Of a DNA stretch of 64,000 nt, positions 7,996 through 16,584 are shown in pieces. The position numbers were made by a program, and so were the translations under genes. Source of the stretch: an uncultured eubacterium 1-6 (lineage in GTDB: Bacteria; Bacillota; Clostridia; Lachnospirales; Lachnospiraceae); NCBI GenBank assembly GCA_903789595.1, contig CAIFEZ010000002.1, forward strand, positions 69,109 to 133,108, in the 5' to 3' direction. The notes below the pieces were generated by a model. It was not told where the DNA came from. It saw nothing but the letters and a program-made list of their open reading frames with translations, and did not search any database. Each line of letters begins with the position of its first letter. The first letter of the stretch is position 1.

Positions 7996-9564
7996 ATGAA
8001 CGAAGCAGATAATTATATCATCGGAATGGATATCGGAACGACCAATACGAAGGCAATGCTTATGAGTCAGCACGGCGACATCATCGCTTCCGCATCCAGA
8101 AAAAACCATCTGATTGTCCCGGGTCCCAATATGGCAGAGGAAAACGCGGACGAATGGTGGCAGAATGCCCGTGACGTCTTTCGCGAAATATCCGCAAAGG
8201 CAGGACGGGACGTGATCGAACATGTCCGCGCCCTCTCCATCAGTTCGCAGACGGTGACCATGCTCCCCGTGGATCGGAACGGACGTCCTCTTCGGAACGC
8301 TCTGATCTGGATGGATGTCCGCTCCTCCAAGGAAATGCATGAAATTTCCGACAAGGTGACGCATTCGCGTTTCACGGAAATCACCGGCGGACAGCCTGAC
8401 GCCGGATTTCTGCCGAACAAGATCCTCTGGTTCCGCAGAAATGAACCCGAGCTTTTTGCGAAAACATATAAAATTCTGCAGTGCAGCTCTTATATTAATT
8501 TTATGCTGACCGGCGTGTACTCCATGGATATCGACCAGGCAAACCGGAGCCAGTGCATGGAGGTTCATACCCTGAACTGGTCCAAAGAGATCGGAAATGC
8601 TGTGGGTGTGGACTTTGATGAGCTTCTGCCGAAGCCGTCCCTTACCACCGAGATCATCGGACAGGTCACCCGGTCCGCAGCCGAAGAAACCGGCCTTACG
8701 GAAGGAATTCCGGTTGTCGCAGGCTGCAGCGATGCCGCCGCCTCTGTCTTTGCCACCGGCCTCTGCCGACAGGGTGACGCTGCGGAATCCTCCGGCACTT
8801 CCTCTCTGGTTTTTGTTGCCAGTCCGGTGCGTGGGGATCTGTCCCTTCCGGTCACAACGAGGCCCTGTGCCATTCCGGGTGTTCCTTACGTATTCGACGC
8901 TCCGATCAGCACATCCGGAGCCGCTGTCAAATGGTATCTGGATGCCATGGGACAGGAAGAAAAAGATTACGCAAAACAGATGGGGATCGACCCCTACACC
9001 GCATTAAATCAGGTTGCCGAAGCCGTTCCCGCCGGGTCCAACGGCGTGCTGTTTTTCCCCTACCTCATGGGGGAACGGGCACCTCTCTGGAACTCCCATG
9101 CAAAGGGCATGTTTATCGGAATGTCTCTGAGCACAGAGCATGCGGATTTCACCCGGGCCATGTTTGAAGGAACCGCATTTGCCCTCCGCCACGTCATGAC
9201 CGAAATCAGCCATGCTGGCGGACACGCGAAATCATTACGGATCACCGGAGGCGGCGCCAAAAGCCGGGAATGGTCCCGCATCAAATCATCCATGCTCCGC
9301 ATGCCAGTCTATGTACTCGATGACAAATCCGGCGATGTTCCCTTCGGCGATATCCTGATCGCCGGTCATGCCATCGGCCTCTTTCCGGATATCCCGGCCG
9401 CAGTCGATGAGATTCTGAAGGTTAAGGAAATCATTGAGCCCAATGAACAGTGGGCGGACATCTACGATCAGGTTTATCCGTATTACATCAGCCTGTACAA
9501 GGATCTCGATGAGGATCTGCGCTGCTACAAGGACACGGTGAATGCGCTCAACCTGCATCGCTGA
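7996..9564 (+). CDS. FGGY-family carbohydrate kinase (xylulokinase-like)
   Basis: 522 residues, typical for FGGY kinases, which phosphorylate sugars or polyols with ATP. The N-terminal phosphate loop is YIIGMDIGTTNTKAML. A central stretch ALIWMDVRS matches the sugar-binding domain, and GGGAKSREW near residue 415 is the C-terminal ATP-domain signature. Specificity (xylulose, ribulose, fuculose or other) cannot be read from the motifs. It diverges from a class II aldolase, so its product is probably a ketose phosphate that the aldolase cleaves (inference). Three ATG-TGA repeats precede the start. The gene is followed by three hairpins before the converging reductase gene. Confidence 0.87.
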   Translation: MNEADNYIIGMDIGTTNTKAMLMSQHGDIIASASRKNHLIVPGPNMAEENADEWWQNARDVFREISAKAGRDVIEHVRALSISSQTVTMLPVDRNGRPLRNALIWMDVRSSKEMHEISDKVTHSRFTEITGGQPDAGFLPNKILWFRRNEPELFAKTYKILQCSSYINFMLTGVYSMDIDQANRSQCMEVHTLNWSKEIGNAVGVDFDELLPKPSLTTEIIGQVTRSAAEETGLTEGIPVVAGCSDAAASVFATGLCRQGDAAESSGTSSLVFVASPVRGDLSLPVTTRPCAIPGVPYVFDAPISTSGAAVKWYLDAMGQEEKDYAKQMGIDPYTALNQVAEAVPAGSNGVLFFPYLMGERAPLWNSHAKGMFIGMSLSTEHADFTRAMFEGTAFALRHVMTEISHAGGHAKSLRITGGGAKSREWSRIKSSMLRMPVYVLDDKSGDVPFGDILIAGHAIGLFPDIPAAVDEILKVKEIIEPNEQWADIYDQVYPYYISLYKDLDEDLRCYKDTVNALNLHR

Positions 9565-9571
9565 AATTTGA

Positions 9572-9597
9572 AAAAGTCCCTGTTCACCGGGACTTTT
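9572..9597 (+). terminator. Terminator after FGGY kinase
   Basis: AAAAGTCCC / GGGACTTTT inverted repeat with an 8-base loop, starting 8 bases after the stop codon, with a T run at its end. Confidence 0.75.
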
Positions 9598-9604
9598 GCC
9601 ACGA

Positions 9605-9638
9605 AGAGGCTGCCGCACCATCTGGTGCGGCAGCCTCT
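9605..9638. terminator. Strong hairpin between converging kinase and reductase genes
   Basis: Perfect 16-base inverted repeat AGAGGCTGCCGCACCA / TGGTGCGGCAGCCTCT with a 2-base loop; likely terminates one or both converging transcripts, although T runs are short. Confidence 0.7.
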
Positions 9639-9678
9639 CTTAGCAACGATTCTTTAATTGTCCGATTAAAACGATTTA

Positions 9679-9707
9679 CATCGAGAGAACCGCAGGTTCT
9701 CTCGATG
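9679..9707. repeat. Third hairpin, sharing 14 bases with the ACP upstream region
   Basis: Perfect 13-base inverted repeat CATCGAGAGAACC / GGTTCTCTCGATG, loop GCA. The stretch TCGAGAGAACCGCA inside it also occurs once at 6989-7002, where it is not part of a hairpin. It could be a terminator for the reductase operon or a small dispersed repeat. Confidence 0.5.
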
Positions 9708-9737
9708 GGGATGCCGAATAGTCTCCTGAGCTTTTCC

Positions 9738-11714
9738 TTACAGCTGCATGGCCGCGTTGTATGCCTGGCTCACAGCATGATAGATCATTCCTACATTTCT
9801 GCAGTCGCCGATTACATAGTTTTCATCTACAAGCGCGGTAAGGGAATCTACAAAATCGTAGTCCGCCCGGAATCCCAATGCGCATACTACGGTATCCGCA
9901 TTGATAATGAACTCTTTTCCGTCACGCTCAACTCGTACGCCTTCCGGAAGGATTTCCTTGACCGTCGTATTTACGTAGCATGCTGCCGCCTTCTCGATCT
10001 GCGGCATCAATCCGCCGCGATAGAAGCTGTTTACTTCACCGGCAATTTTATCCTTCATCTCTACGATGGTTACGTCATGGCCTTCATGATGGAAGGAGAT
10101 GGCGGCTTCCCCGCCTACCAGTCCTCCGCCCATGATCACGATGCGGTGCCCGAGCTGCTCCGGATGGAGCTCTGCCTGAATAGCCATCACCACGTTCGGC
10201 AGGTCAATTCCTTTAATAAACCCTGGCTTCCACTCCTTTGCGCCCACTGCAACGATTAGCGCGTCCGGATCAAAGCTCTTTACAAAATCAGGCGTAACCT
10301 CCGTATTTAACTGAACCTGAACACCGGCTCTCTCCACCCGTTTTTCAAGGACGTGACAGAATTTCACGATATCTTCCTTGAAATAAGCAGCTCCTGCCGG
10401 ATGCAGGTTTCCGCCGAGCTTACCGCTCTTTTCGGCAAGGGTTACCTCATGACCGCGTTTTGCCGCGACAATGGCCGCTTCCATTCCACCGGGCCCTCCG
10501 CCGACGATCAGTACCTTTTTCTTTTTCAAAGCTGCCGGATGGCCGTATTTTTCCTCCAGCTCATGACCGGTAATCGGATTTACGGTACATTTTGTGGTTT
10601 CACTCTTTACGATTTCGCCGAAGCATTCATAGCAGCGCAGGCAGGGCGTAATGTCATCCGCCTGGTCATGCATGGCTTTGTATGGAATATACGGATCCGC
10701 CAGCAGAGCACGTCCGATTTCCACGATATCCGCCTGTCCGGAAGCAATGATATGCTCCATCTGCGCCGGATCATTCAGGGAGCCCACACAAGCAACCGGA
10801 GTTTTTACGTACTTTTTGATTCCTGCCGCCAGATACACATTGACACCGCGCGGCCAGAAGGCAGAAGGATGTGTCCGGCAGAACATCTCCGGATCTTCAT
10901 GGTTTCCGCAGGAGACGTTGATCAGATCCACCTTATCATCCACCATCTTCGCCACTTCGATACATGCCTTTTCGTCCAGGCCGTTTGCCATCATGTCGTC
11001 CCCAGACAGACGGATCTCAATCGGGAAGCGGGGACCGACTGCCTTACGAATCGCATCCAGGCTCATAAGGAGGAATCTGGCCCGGTTCTCCAGAGAGCCG
11101 CCGAATTCATCTGTCCTGCGGTTCATAACAGGCGACAGGAACTGCGAGAAGAGCCATCCGTGCGCCGCGTGAACCTGCACCATATCAAAGCCGCAGTCCT
11201 TAACCAGAGCAGCGCCCTTTCCATAGGATTCGATGATCTCATAGATCAGCTCGCGCGGCATCTCCTGCACCTCACCGGCCGGCGTTATTTCATGGCTCGG
11301 TCCGTATGCAATCTTTCCTTCCTTGTCCTCATCCCCGCCGACAGAGGCAAGACCGGCATATTTCCCTCCGTGAGACAGCTGGATGTTCGCATAAGCCCCT
11401 GCGCGGTGAATTGCCTCCGCGCATTCCTTCAGTCCCTGACGGTTTCCGTAGGAATCCAGCTGCAGCTGCATATTGTGCTGTTTGCCGGTCAGAGAATGGA
11501 CGATGGATTCGCCATACGTAACCACTGCCGCACCGCCCTTTGCCTTCCGCTCCAGATACGCCTGCATCGCATACGTCATATGCCCCTGAGTATCAATCAT
11601 TCCGGGACTGGTCGGTGCTGCAATGATTCTGTTTTTCAGCTTGATATTTCCGATACGGATCGGAGAAAGCAGATTCGGATATCTGCATTTTCCCTCAAAA
11701 CTCTGCGCACTCAT
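9738..11714 (-). CDS. Old-Yellow-Enzyme/2,4-dienoyl-CoA reductase-type FMN-FeS-FAD oxidoreductase
   Basis: 658 residues in the order FMN TIM barrel (1-340, with VHAAHGWLFSQFLSP near 180), 4Fe-4S cysteines at 358, 361, 364 and 376 (CLRCYECF...CTVNP), then FAD/NAD Rossmann domains (VLIVGGGPGG near 402). The family reduces activated C=C bonds; members include FadH, BaiCD and gut daidzein or flavone reductases. It is the last gene of a Fe-ADH, MFS, hydroxyacid dehydrogenase, reductase operon, starting 10 bases after its neighbour. In this context reduction of a polyphenol-derived ring or enone is plausible (inference); the substrate is not determined by sequence. Confidence 0.88.
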   Translation of the reverse strand: MSAQSFEGKCRYPNLLSPIRIGNIKLKNRIIAAPTSPGMIDTQGHMTYAMQAYLERKAKGGAAVVTYGESIVHSLTGKQHNMQLQLDSYGNRQGLKECAEAIHRAGAYANIQLSHGGKYAGLASVGGDEDKEGKIAYGPSHEITPAGEVQEMPRELIYEIIESYGKGAALVKDCGFDMVQVHAAHGWLFSQFLSPVMNRRTDEFGGSLENRARFLLMSLDAIRKAVGPRFPIEIRLSGDDMMANGLDEKACIEVAKMVDDKVDLINVSCGNHEDPEMFCRTHPSAFWPRGVNVYLAAGIKKYVKTPVACVGSLNDPAQMEHIIASGQADIVEIGRALLADPYIPYKAMHDQADDITPCLRCYECFGEIVKSETTKCTVNPITGHELEEKYGHPAALKKKKVLIVGGGPGGMEAAIVAAKRGHEVTLAEKSGKLGGNLHPAGAAYFKEDIVKFCHVLEKRVERAGVQVQLNTEVTPDFVKSFDPDALIVAVGAKEWKPGFIKGIDLPNVVMAIQAELHPEQLGHRIVIMGGGLVGGEAAISFHHEGHDVTIVEMKDKIAGEVNSFYRGGLMPQIEKAAACYVNTTVKEILPEGVRVERDGKEFIINADTVVCALGFRADYDFVDSLTALVDENYVIGDCRNVGMIYHAVSQAYNAAMQL

Positions 11715-11724
11715 CTTTTGTCCC

Positions 11725-12780
11725 TCACTTTCTTACCTTCCACAGATATTTTCCTTTTTCACCGGCAAGGTAGGCATCGATTTCCTCTGCCATCATCCGC
11801 CCGGACCATCCGTCTACATCTGTCGTCAGACCGGCCATATGCGGCGTACACAGAACGTTTCTCATCTTGAGAAGCGGATGATTGACCGGTACCGGCTCCT
11901 CCCAATATACATCTGTAGCTGCGCCTGCAATCTCTCCGCTCTGCAGCGCCTCCACAAAATCCTTCTGATCGATGACAGCTGCTCTTGCGGTATTCAGCAG
12001 ATACGCGGATTTCTTCATTTTTTTGAACCAGTCCTTATTGACGGATGCCCGTGTGGAAGGAAGCACCGGAAGGTGGATGCTCACAATATCTGAATTCGCG
12101 AGCATGGTATCAAGATCCGCCGGAACGCATCCGTCCGCTTCGATTTTCGCAGGATCCAGATAAGGATCATAAGCCAGGATCTTCATACCGAATGCTTTTG
12201 CACGGACGGCTACCTCACGCCCGATTGCCCCATACCCCGCAATGCCGAGCGTTTTTCCATAGAGTTCAAAACCAATTCCATAATCCATAAACGGATGATT
12301 TTCATCCAGCGGTCCGAAGGTTACATTCTTAACATCCGGTACATCGTAGATATTTTCTTTCGCCGGTCCGCAGTGTTCTCCCTTATGAAGTCCTTCTGCG
12401 GAAATTGCAAGATGTCTTGCCATTGCAATCATCATGCCCATCGCGAATTCCGCAACGGCTACGCGGTTTCTGCCCGGTGTATAATGCAGATCCAGACCTC
12501 CTGCCTGAATGGCGTCAAAATCAACCGTTGCCGGCGTGCCCTTAGCTACGCCGATAAACTTCATTCCGGAATCCAGCCATGCCTTGATCGTTTCCGTGCC
12601 GGCATACTCGTCGCCCAGAACCACCATTTCCTTTCCCATGCACTCCTCACGGGTTTGCTCCTCCGGCGCGTTTCCCTTTCCGTGCTTCAGCTCGCCGCAG
12701 ACTGTGATGTCACAGGTTTCCTTCAGCTTTTCAAGCTCCTCCTCCGGAAGTCTTGTACATAATGCCATTGTTTTTTTCAT
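11725..12780 (-). CDS. D-isomer-specific 2-hydroxyacid dehydrogenase family protein
   Basis: 351 residues. The NAD-binding domain has LGIAGYGAIGREVAVRAKAFG (Rossmann GxGxxG). The catalytic residues of the family appear as LNTARAAVID (Arg), DVYWEEPV (Glu) and CTPHMAG (His). Family members interconvert 2-oxo and 2-hydroxy acids, for example glyoxylate, phosphoglycerate or lactate. The N-terminal domain is divergent, so specificity is unclear. The start follows AGGAGG by nine bases. It sits between the MFS transporter and the Old-Yellow-Enzyme-type reductase and is probably transcribed with both. Confidence 0.87.
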   Translation of the reverse strand: MKKTMALCTRLPEEELEKLKETCDITVCGELKHGKGNAPEEQTREECMGKEMVVLGDEYAGTETIKAWLDSGMKFIGVAKGTPATVDFDAIQAGGLDLHYTPGRNRVAVAEFAMGMMIAMARHLAISAEGLHKGEHCGPAKENIYDVPDVKNVTFGPLDENHPFMDYGIGFELYGKTLGIAGYGAIGREVAVRAKAFGMKILAYDPYLDPAKIEADGCVPADLDTMLANSDIVSIHLPVLPSTRASVNKDWFKKMKKSAYLLNTARAAVIDQKDFVEALQSGEIAGAATDVYWEEPVPVNHPLLKMRNVLCTPHMAGLTTDVDGWSGRMMAEEIDAYLAGEKGKYLWKVRK

Positions 12781-12837
12781 AGTAAAAATCCTCCTGATTT
12801 TATAGATACATATGTTGCTGGGGCCGCAGGGTACAGA

Positions 12838-14022
12838 TCAGCTTTTCTTCTTTGATTTACGAAAGCGGATGCGGATGACCGCTGCCAGACCGGCAATTGC
12901 AACGCCGACAGCAGAAAGCATGTAGACATGAGAAGTTGTCACTTCTCCGAAAATTCCTCTTGAAGCCGTGTTCAGGACAAACGGAGAAACCGTCTGCCCG
13001 AAGTTGGTAAAGCAGGTGAAGCATCCAGAAGCAAGAGCGGCGGCAATGGGCGGCACCGCGTTGGATACCTCTACCATTCCGGTCGGGATGAAGATTCCCT
13101 GTGAAAAGCCGCAGAAAACCGCTCCGACAGCCAGCATCGCAAAATTATCCGGAAATGCTACCAGAATCGCCGCTCCGACGGCAAAGCTGAACATTGCCAC
13201 AGGCAGCGTGTATTTCTTTGCAACTTTTGTGACAATTCCCAAAAGAAGACCGATAACGATCTGTGCCCCGGAAAAAATACCAGCCAGTGTTCCGGAAGCG
13301 CTGCTGCTTCCTTTCAGCGCACCCGCGAGATGCATGGAAATATTCGTCGTGAATGTGATCAAAAACAGATATTCGAAGAATCCCAGAAGAGATACCTCAA
13401 AGACTCTTCCATTGAGCCGGATCTTCTCCGATTTCTTCTCCTCCTTCGCGTGCTCCGATGCCGGAAGCATCGCCGCAATCACAGCAAAAGAAAGAAACCC
13501 GATGATATTGATCAGATACGAGGTGGTAAAATGATGCGCTCCCAAAAGGCCGCCTACGGTCGTGACTACCACCATCCCGGCTCCCACCGAAGCCGCCTGA
13601 ATACCCATGACCTGCGTGCGCTCCGGGCCGGTAAACCACTCGGCAACAACCGCTGTATTCAATGCAGTTGCAATTCCAAGGGAGATGCCATACACTGCTC
13701 TGCACACAAACAGCAGCCAGAAGGAATCCGCTAGAAACGGAACAAATCCGCTGATCCCAGCCAGAAGACCCGCCACGATCAAAAGCGACTTCTTGCTGAA
13801 TTTGAGCACCAGTACACCGGATAACAGGGCAAAAATCATTGCCACAAAGGAAGGCGCCGTGATGAGCATCTGCACAAGACTCACGTCAACCTCAGGGAAA
13901 TGCGCGCTGATTTTATCAAGCACCGGCGAAACGCTGAACTGCAGTCCCTGTATAAATGAAATTCCGACAATGGAAAAAATAATTCGTAGTTTTTTTGCGG
14001 GATTCATTTTTTCTTGTTCCAA
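12838..14022 (-). CDS. MFS transporter
   Basis: About 394 residues with roughly twelve hydrophobic segments, starting near LRIIFSIVGISFIQGLQ and ending in a basic tail (RIRFRKSKKKS). Between segments 2 and 3 there is a loop with Lys residues (LKFSKKSLLIVAG). Uptake or export of a small organic substrate of the cluster is likely, but no specificity motif is visible. The start is uncertain: TTG at 14022 has GAGAG upstream, while ATG at 14007 has only a weak GGA. It lies 28 bases after the Fe-alcohol dehydrogenase stop, in the same operon. Confidence 0.85.
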   Translation of the reverse strand: MEQEKMNPAKKLRIIFSIVGISFIQGLQFSVSPVLDKISAHFPEVDVSLVQMLITAPSFVAMIFALLSGVLVLKFSKKSLLIVAGLLAGISGFVPFLADSFWLLFVCRAVYGISLGIATALNTAVVAEWFTGPERTQVMGIQAASVGAGMVVVTTVGGLLGAHHFTTSYLINIIGFLSFAVIAAMLPASEHAKEEKKSEKIRLNGRVFEVSLLGFFEYLFLITFTTNISMHLAGALKGSSSASGTLAGIFSGAQIVIGLLLGIVTKVAKKYTLPVAMFSFAVGAAILVAFPDNFAMLAVGAVFCGFSQGIFIPTGMVEVSNAVPPIAAALASGCFTCFTNFGQTVSPFVLNTASRGIFGEVTTSHVYMLSAVGVAIAGLAAVIRIRFRKSKKKS

Positions 14023-14050
14023 TTGTTCTCTCTCTTTCTATTTTTCTGTC

Positions 14051-15196
14051 TCAGTATGCCTTTTCCAGAATACCGATGACGTCTTCTTTTGTTACACCCT
14101 GACGGGGATTAAACATCAGAGGCGCCTCTTTCAGCACTTCCCCGGCCAGCATATCGAAATCCTCTTTCCGGATCTTCTGCTCGGAAAGGGTACGGATCTT
14201 CAGATCCCGGATCATCTTCAGAAGAGCATCCGACAGCAGATACGGATCCTTCTCGGGATCACCCGTCGGTTCCAAACCGATCGTCCGGGCCATGTCCACC
14301 ATTTTCTCCGGGCAGCTCTCCGCGTTGAAGGCCATTACATAAGGAAGCACACAGGCATTTGCCATTCCGTGCGCCAGCCCGAAATGAGCGCTCAGGGTAT
14401 GCGCGATCGCATGGTTCAGACCGAGGTTTGCATTGGAGAATCCGAAGCCTGTGATGATACAGCCGAGCATCATCTGCTCTCTCGCCTCCATGTTGTTCCC
14501 GTCCGCTACCACCTTCGGCAGATTCTCATAGAGAATCGACAGTCCCTTGAGCGAGTTGTACTCCGTCAGCGGCGTTGCGCAATTGGAAATATAACTCTCC
14601 ACCGCGTGCGTAATCGCGTCCATACCGGTAGCCGCCGTTACAGACACCGGCATCGTCCGTGTGAACTCCGGATCGCAGACTACATCCGACGCTGTGAGCC
14701 GGTTATCGATTACGACATATTTCACAACCTTCTTCGTGTCAATCAGGGCGCTGACGTTTGTGATCTCGCTTGAGGTCCCCGCGGTCGTCGGTATGGCGAT
14801 CAACGGAAGCAGGTCATTTTTTACCATGCCGATTCCCGCATAGTCACTGATGCTTCCTGGATTTGTCATCAGCACATTCACTGCCTTCGCCAGATCAATA
14901 CTGCTGCCTCCGCCGACAGCTACAAATCCCTCAACCTTTTCATCCTTCGCAATTTTTGACGCTTCCTCAACGACTTCATTGGTCGGATTCGGAATGACCC
15001 CGTCAAAGATCACATACGCGACGCCTGCCTTTTCCACCTGCGCGATGATCTTCTCTGCAATTCCTGCCGCCTTCACCCCGCCGTCATAGACAATCATTAC
15101 CTTATGCAATCCGTGCGACGCCAGAAGCTCCGGAATCTTATCCGCGGAATCTCTACCAAACACAATATTACTTTTTATAAAAAAATTATAGCTCAT
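14051..15196 (-). CDS. Iron-containing alcohol dehydrogenase
   Basis: 381 residues, like FucO and the 1,3-propanediol or butanol dehydrogenases. NAD-binding GGGSSIDLAKAV and PTTAGTSSEIT are present. The metal ligands are Asp and His in GMDAITHAVESYI and two His in GLNHAIAHTLSAHFGLAHG. It interconverts an aldehyde and an alcohol. Its size and the nearby class II aldolase and FGGY kinase suggest it reduces the aldehyde released by the aldolase (inference). It starts the operon leading to the Old-Yellow-Enzyme-type reductase. The control region upstream is shared with a divergent TetR gene and holds inverted repeats. Confidence 0.9.
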   Translation of the reverse strand: MSYNFFIKSNIVFGRDSADKIPELLASHGLHKVMIVYDGGVKAAGIAEKIIAQVEKAGVAYVIFDGVIPNPTNEVVEEASKIAKDEKVEGFVAVGGGSSIDLAKAVNVLMTNPGSISDYAGIGMVKNDLLPLIAIPTTAGTSSEITNVSALIDTKKVVKYVVIDNRLTASDVVCDPEFTRTMPVSVTAATGMDAITHAVESYISNCATPLTEYNSLKGLSILYENLPKVVADGNNMEAREQMMLGCIITGFGFSNANLGLNHAIAHTLSAHFGLAHGMANACVLPYVMAFNAESCPEKMVDMARTIGLEPTGDPEKDPYLLSDALLKMIRDLKIRTLSEQKIRKEDFDMLAGEVLKEAPLMFNPRQGVTKEDVIGILEKAY

Positions 15197-15258
15197 AGTC
15201 CCTCTCCCTTCATAAGTTCAACTGTTATTTTCAGTCTATCGAAAGGATCGTGTAAAAA

Positions 15259-15282
15259 ACAGAACACATCCGGCTGTTCTGT
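15259..15282. promoter_or_regulatory. Inverted repeat upstream of Fe-alcohol dehydrogenase
   Basis: ACAGAACA-N8-TGTTCTGT, perfect 8-base arms, 63 bases before the Fe-ADH start. A related GTGTTCTGTTT occurs at 7888-7898 in the aldolase/kinase control region. Likely a repressor or activator site. Confidence 0.45.
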
Positions 15283-15291
15283 GTTAATTGC

Positions 15292-15310
15292 ACACTTTTC
15301 CATAAACTGT
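15292..15310. promoter_or_regulatory. Candidate TetR-type operator, copy 2
   Basis: ACACTTT-N5-AAACTGT, identical halves and spacing to 7845-7863. It lies in the intergenic region between the divergent Fe-ADH and TetR genes, as expected for an autoregulated operator. Confidence 0.45.
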
Positions 15311-15517
15311 GCAGTATGCGCAGACTTCGCCGCTCTCGCAGTTACCCTGTTCAAGTTTTTTAAAGCAAAAATTTTACATGTCTGCTTCTCTAGCGCAAAG
15401 TGTGAATGATTATCTTTCCGCTGCTGTTCACTCACAACTATGTACGGCAAGGATTTTAGTTGCGCGTGAACAATAACATCTTTCACATTACTGACAGATA
15501 CTTGACCCTCCCGTTGC

Positions 15518-15546
15518 TTGAAGATTTTTTCATCTGCGTGTACAAT
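15518..15546 (+). promoter_or_regulatory. Probable sigma-70-type promoter of the TetR gene
   Basis: TTGAAG, 17-base spacer, TACAAT, about 125 bases before the TetR start codon. The rest of the 474-base gap holds the two inverted repeats listed separately and no convincing gene. Confidence 0.5.
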
Positions 15547-15670
15547 ATCTATAGTCGTACATGAGCGCAGCAGGGAGCAACCCGCACTTGACACAGCCGC
15601 AAGCCTCTTGTGCAGCATTGATAGAATCCGCCTCTTATGCAGGCATTGAATATGAGAGGAAAGAATTAAA

Positions 15671-16360
15671 ATGGCAAAAGCATCCGCCGCACCGCATCGA
15701 ACTAATAAATCCGAGCAGACCAGAGAACGTATTATAGAATCCTACCTGAGCCTGATCCGGGAAAAAAAATGGGATAAAATCTCTGTCATTGAGATCTGCC
15801 GCCAGTCTGATATCACCAGGGGAACCTTTTATCAGTATTTCAGCGATATATACGACATGATGGAGCAGATTGAAACCTCCCTCCTCACGGAGCTGTCGAA
15901 GCGCTTTGCCAGCTCCCGCCGGCAGTCGCAGCTGCCTGTCAGCGCGGAAACTTTTTTCACCAATTTCAACCCTGCTCCTCCGGAAATATTTCTGACCTGG
16001 TTCGAATTCTGCCGGAATCATAAACAGGCAATGATGGCCCTTCTGGATCGTAAGAACGGTGATACCTATTTTGTAAAGCGCCTGAAACCGCTGATCAGCA
16101 GCTATATTCAGGATATGATGGACCGGGACGGCGTTCCCAGGGATGAGCTTCGCTCTCATTTTGTCGACATCTTTATCGAGCTTCATTTTCTTTCGGCGCA
16201 GACCTGGCTTGACTCCGACGATTCCATGGAAATCATGGACATTGATGATATCGTCAATCTGCTCAATGTCATGCGGGTCGGTGCTCTCTATATGAGCCTG
16301 AAACACAGAGAAGACCCGGAGCGTTTTGATGAAGTCATGCACACACCCACGCGATCATAA
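15671..16360 (+). CDS. TetR/AcrR-family transcriptional regulator
   Basis: 229 residues. The N-terminal helix-turn-helix (about 18-65) includes RERIIESYLSL, ISVIEICRQSDITRGTFYQYF and DIYDMMEQIE, the standard TetR signature. The C-terminal ligand domain is helical and unremarkable. The start has GAGGAAAG upstream. It sits in the middle of the cluster, divergent from the Fe-ADH operon and converging with the flavoprotein end of the second module. A pair of identical candidate operators beside this gene and beside the kinase/aldolase genes suggests it controls both (inference). The effector may be the pathway substrate. Confidence 0.87.
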   Translation: MAKASAAPHRTNKSEQTRERIIESYLSLIREKKWDKISVIEICRQSDITRGTFYQYFSDIYDMMEQIETSLLTELSKRFASSRRQSQLPVSAETFFTNFNPAPPEIFLTWFEFCRNHKQAMMALLDRKNGDTYFVKRLKPLISSYIQDMMDRDGVPRDELRSHFVDIFIELHFLSAQTWLDSDDSMEIMDIDDIVNLLNVMRVGALYMSLKHREDPERFDEVMHTPTRS

Positions 16361-16386
16361 GGAGGCATGACAAATGACCTCTATAG

Positions 16387-16442
16387 AAGGGACCGGAAGA
16401 GATCCCCGCCTTTGCGGAAAATTCTCCTTCCGGTCCCTTTTA
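16387..16442. terminator. Terminator between TetR and flavoprotein genes
   Basis: AAGGGACCGGAAG / CTTCCGGTCCCTT inverted repeat (13 bases) with a run of T at its end on the plus strand. The rest of the gap to 16584 shows nothing clear. Confidence 0.8.
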
Positions 16443-16584
16443 AAATCTCAGCAATGATACTTCGTATTACACAGCAAACACTCATACGATACTTTGTACC
16501 GCAAACTGTATAAACTACGGATTGCTCCGTTCTGCGCACTCCTGCAATTCTACAGTAACGTCAAACACAAAGCGGCATGTCCGC

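Noticed and set aside
10353-11870. 505-codon plus-strand frame opposite the Old-Yellow-Enzyme-type reductase
   Set aside because: Antisense to a gene with clear FMN, FeS and FAD motifs; composition rich in Arg, His and Cys as expected for a shadow.
7105-15196. Calling kinase, aldolase and Fe-ADH the L-fucose operon fucK-fucA-fucO
   Set aside because: No fucose isomerase or mutarotase, and extra reductase, hydroxyacid dehydrogenase and thiolase genes; family assignments are kept but not the fucose pathway.
15193-15618. 141-codon minus-strand frame in the TetR/Fe-ADH intergenic region
   Set aside because: Overlaps the Fe-ADH start, lacks a ribosome binding site and covers promoter and operator-like sequences; nothing resembles a known protein.
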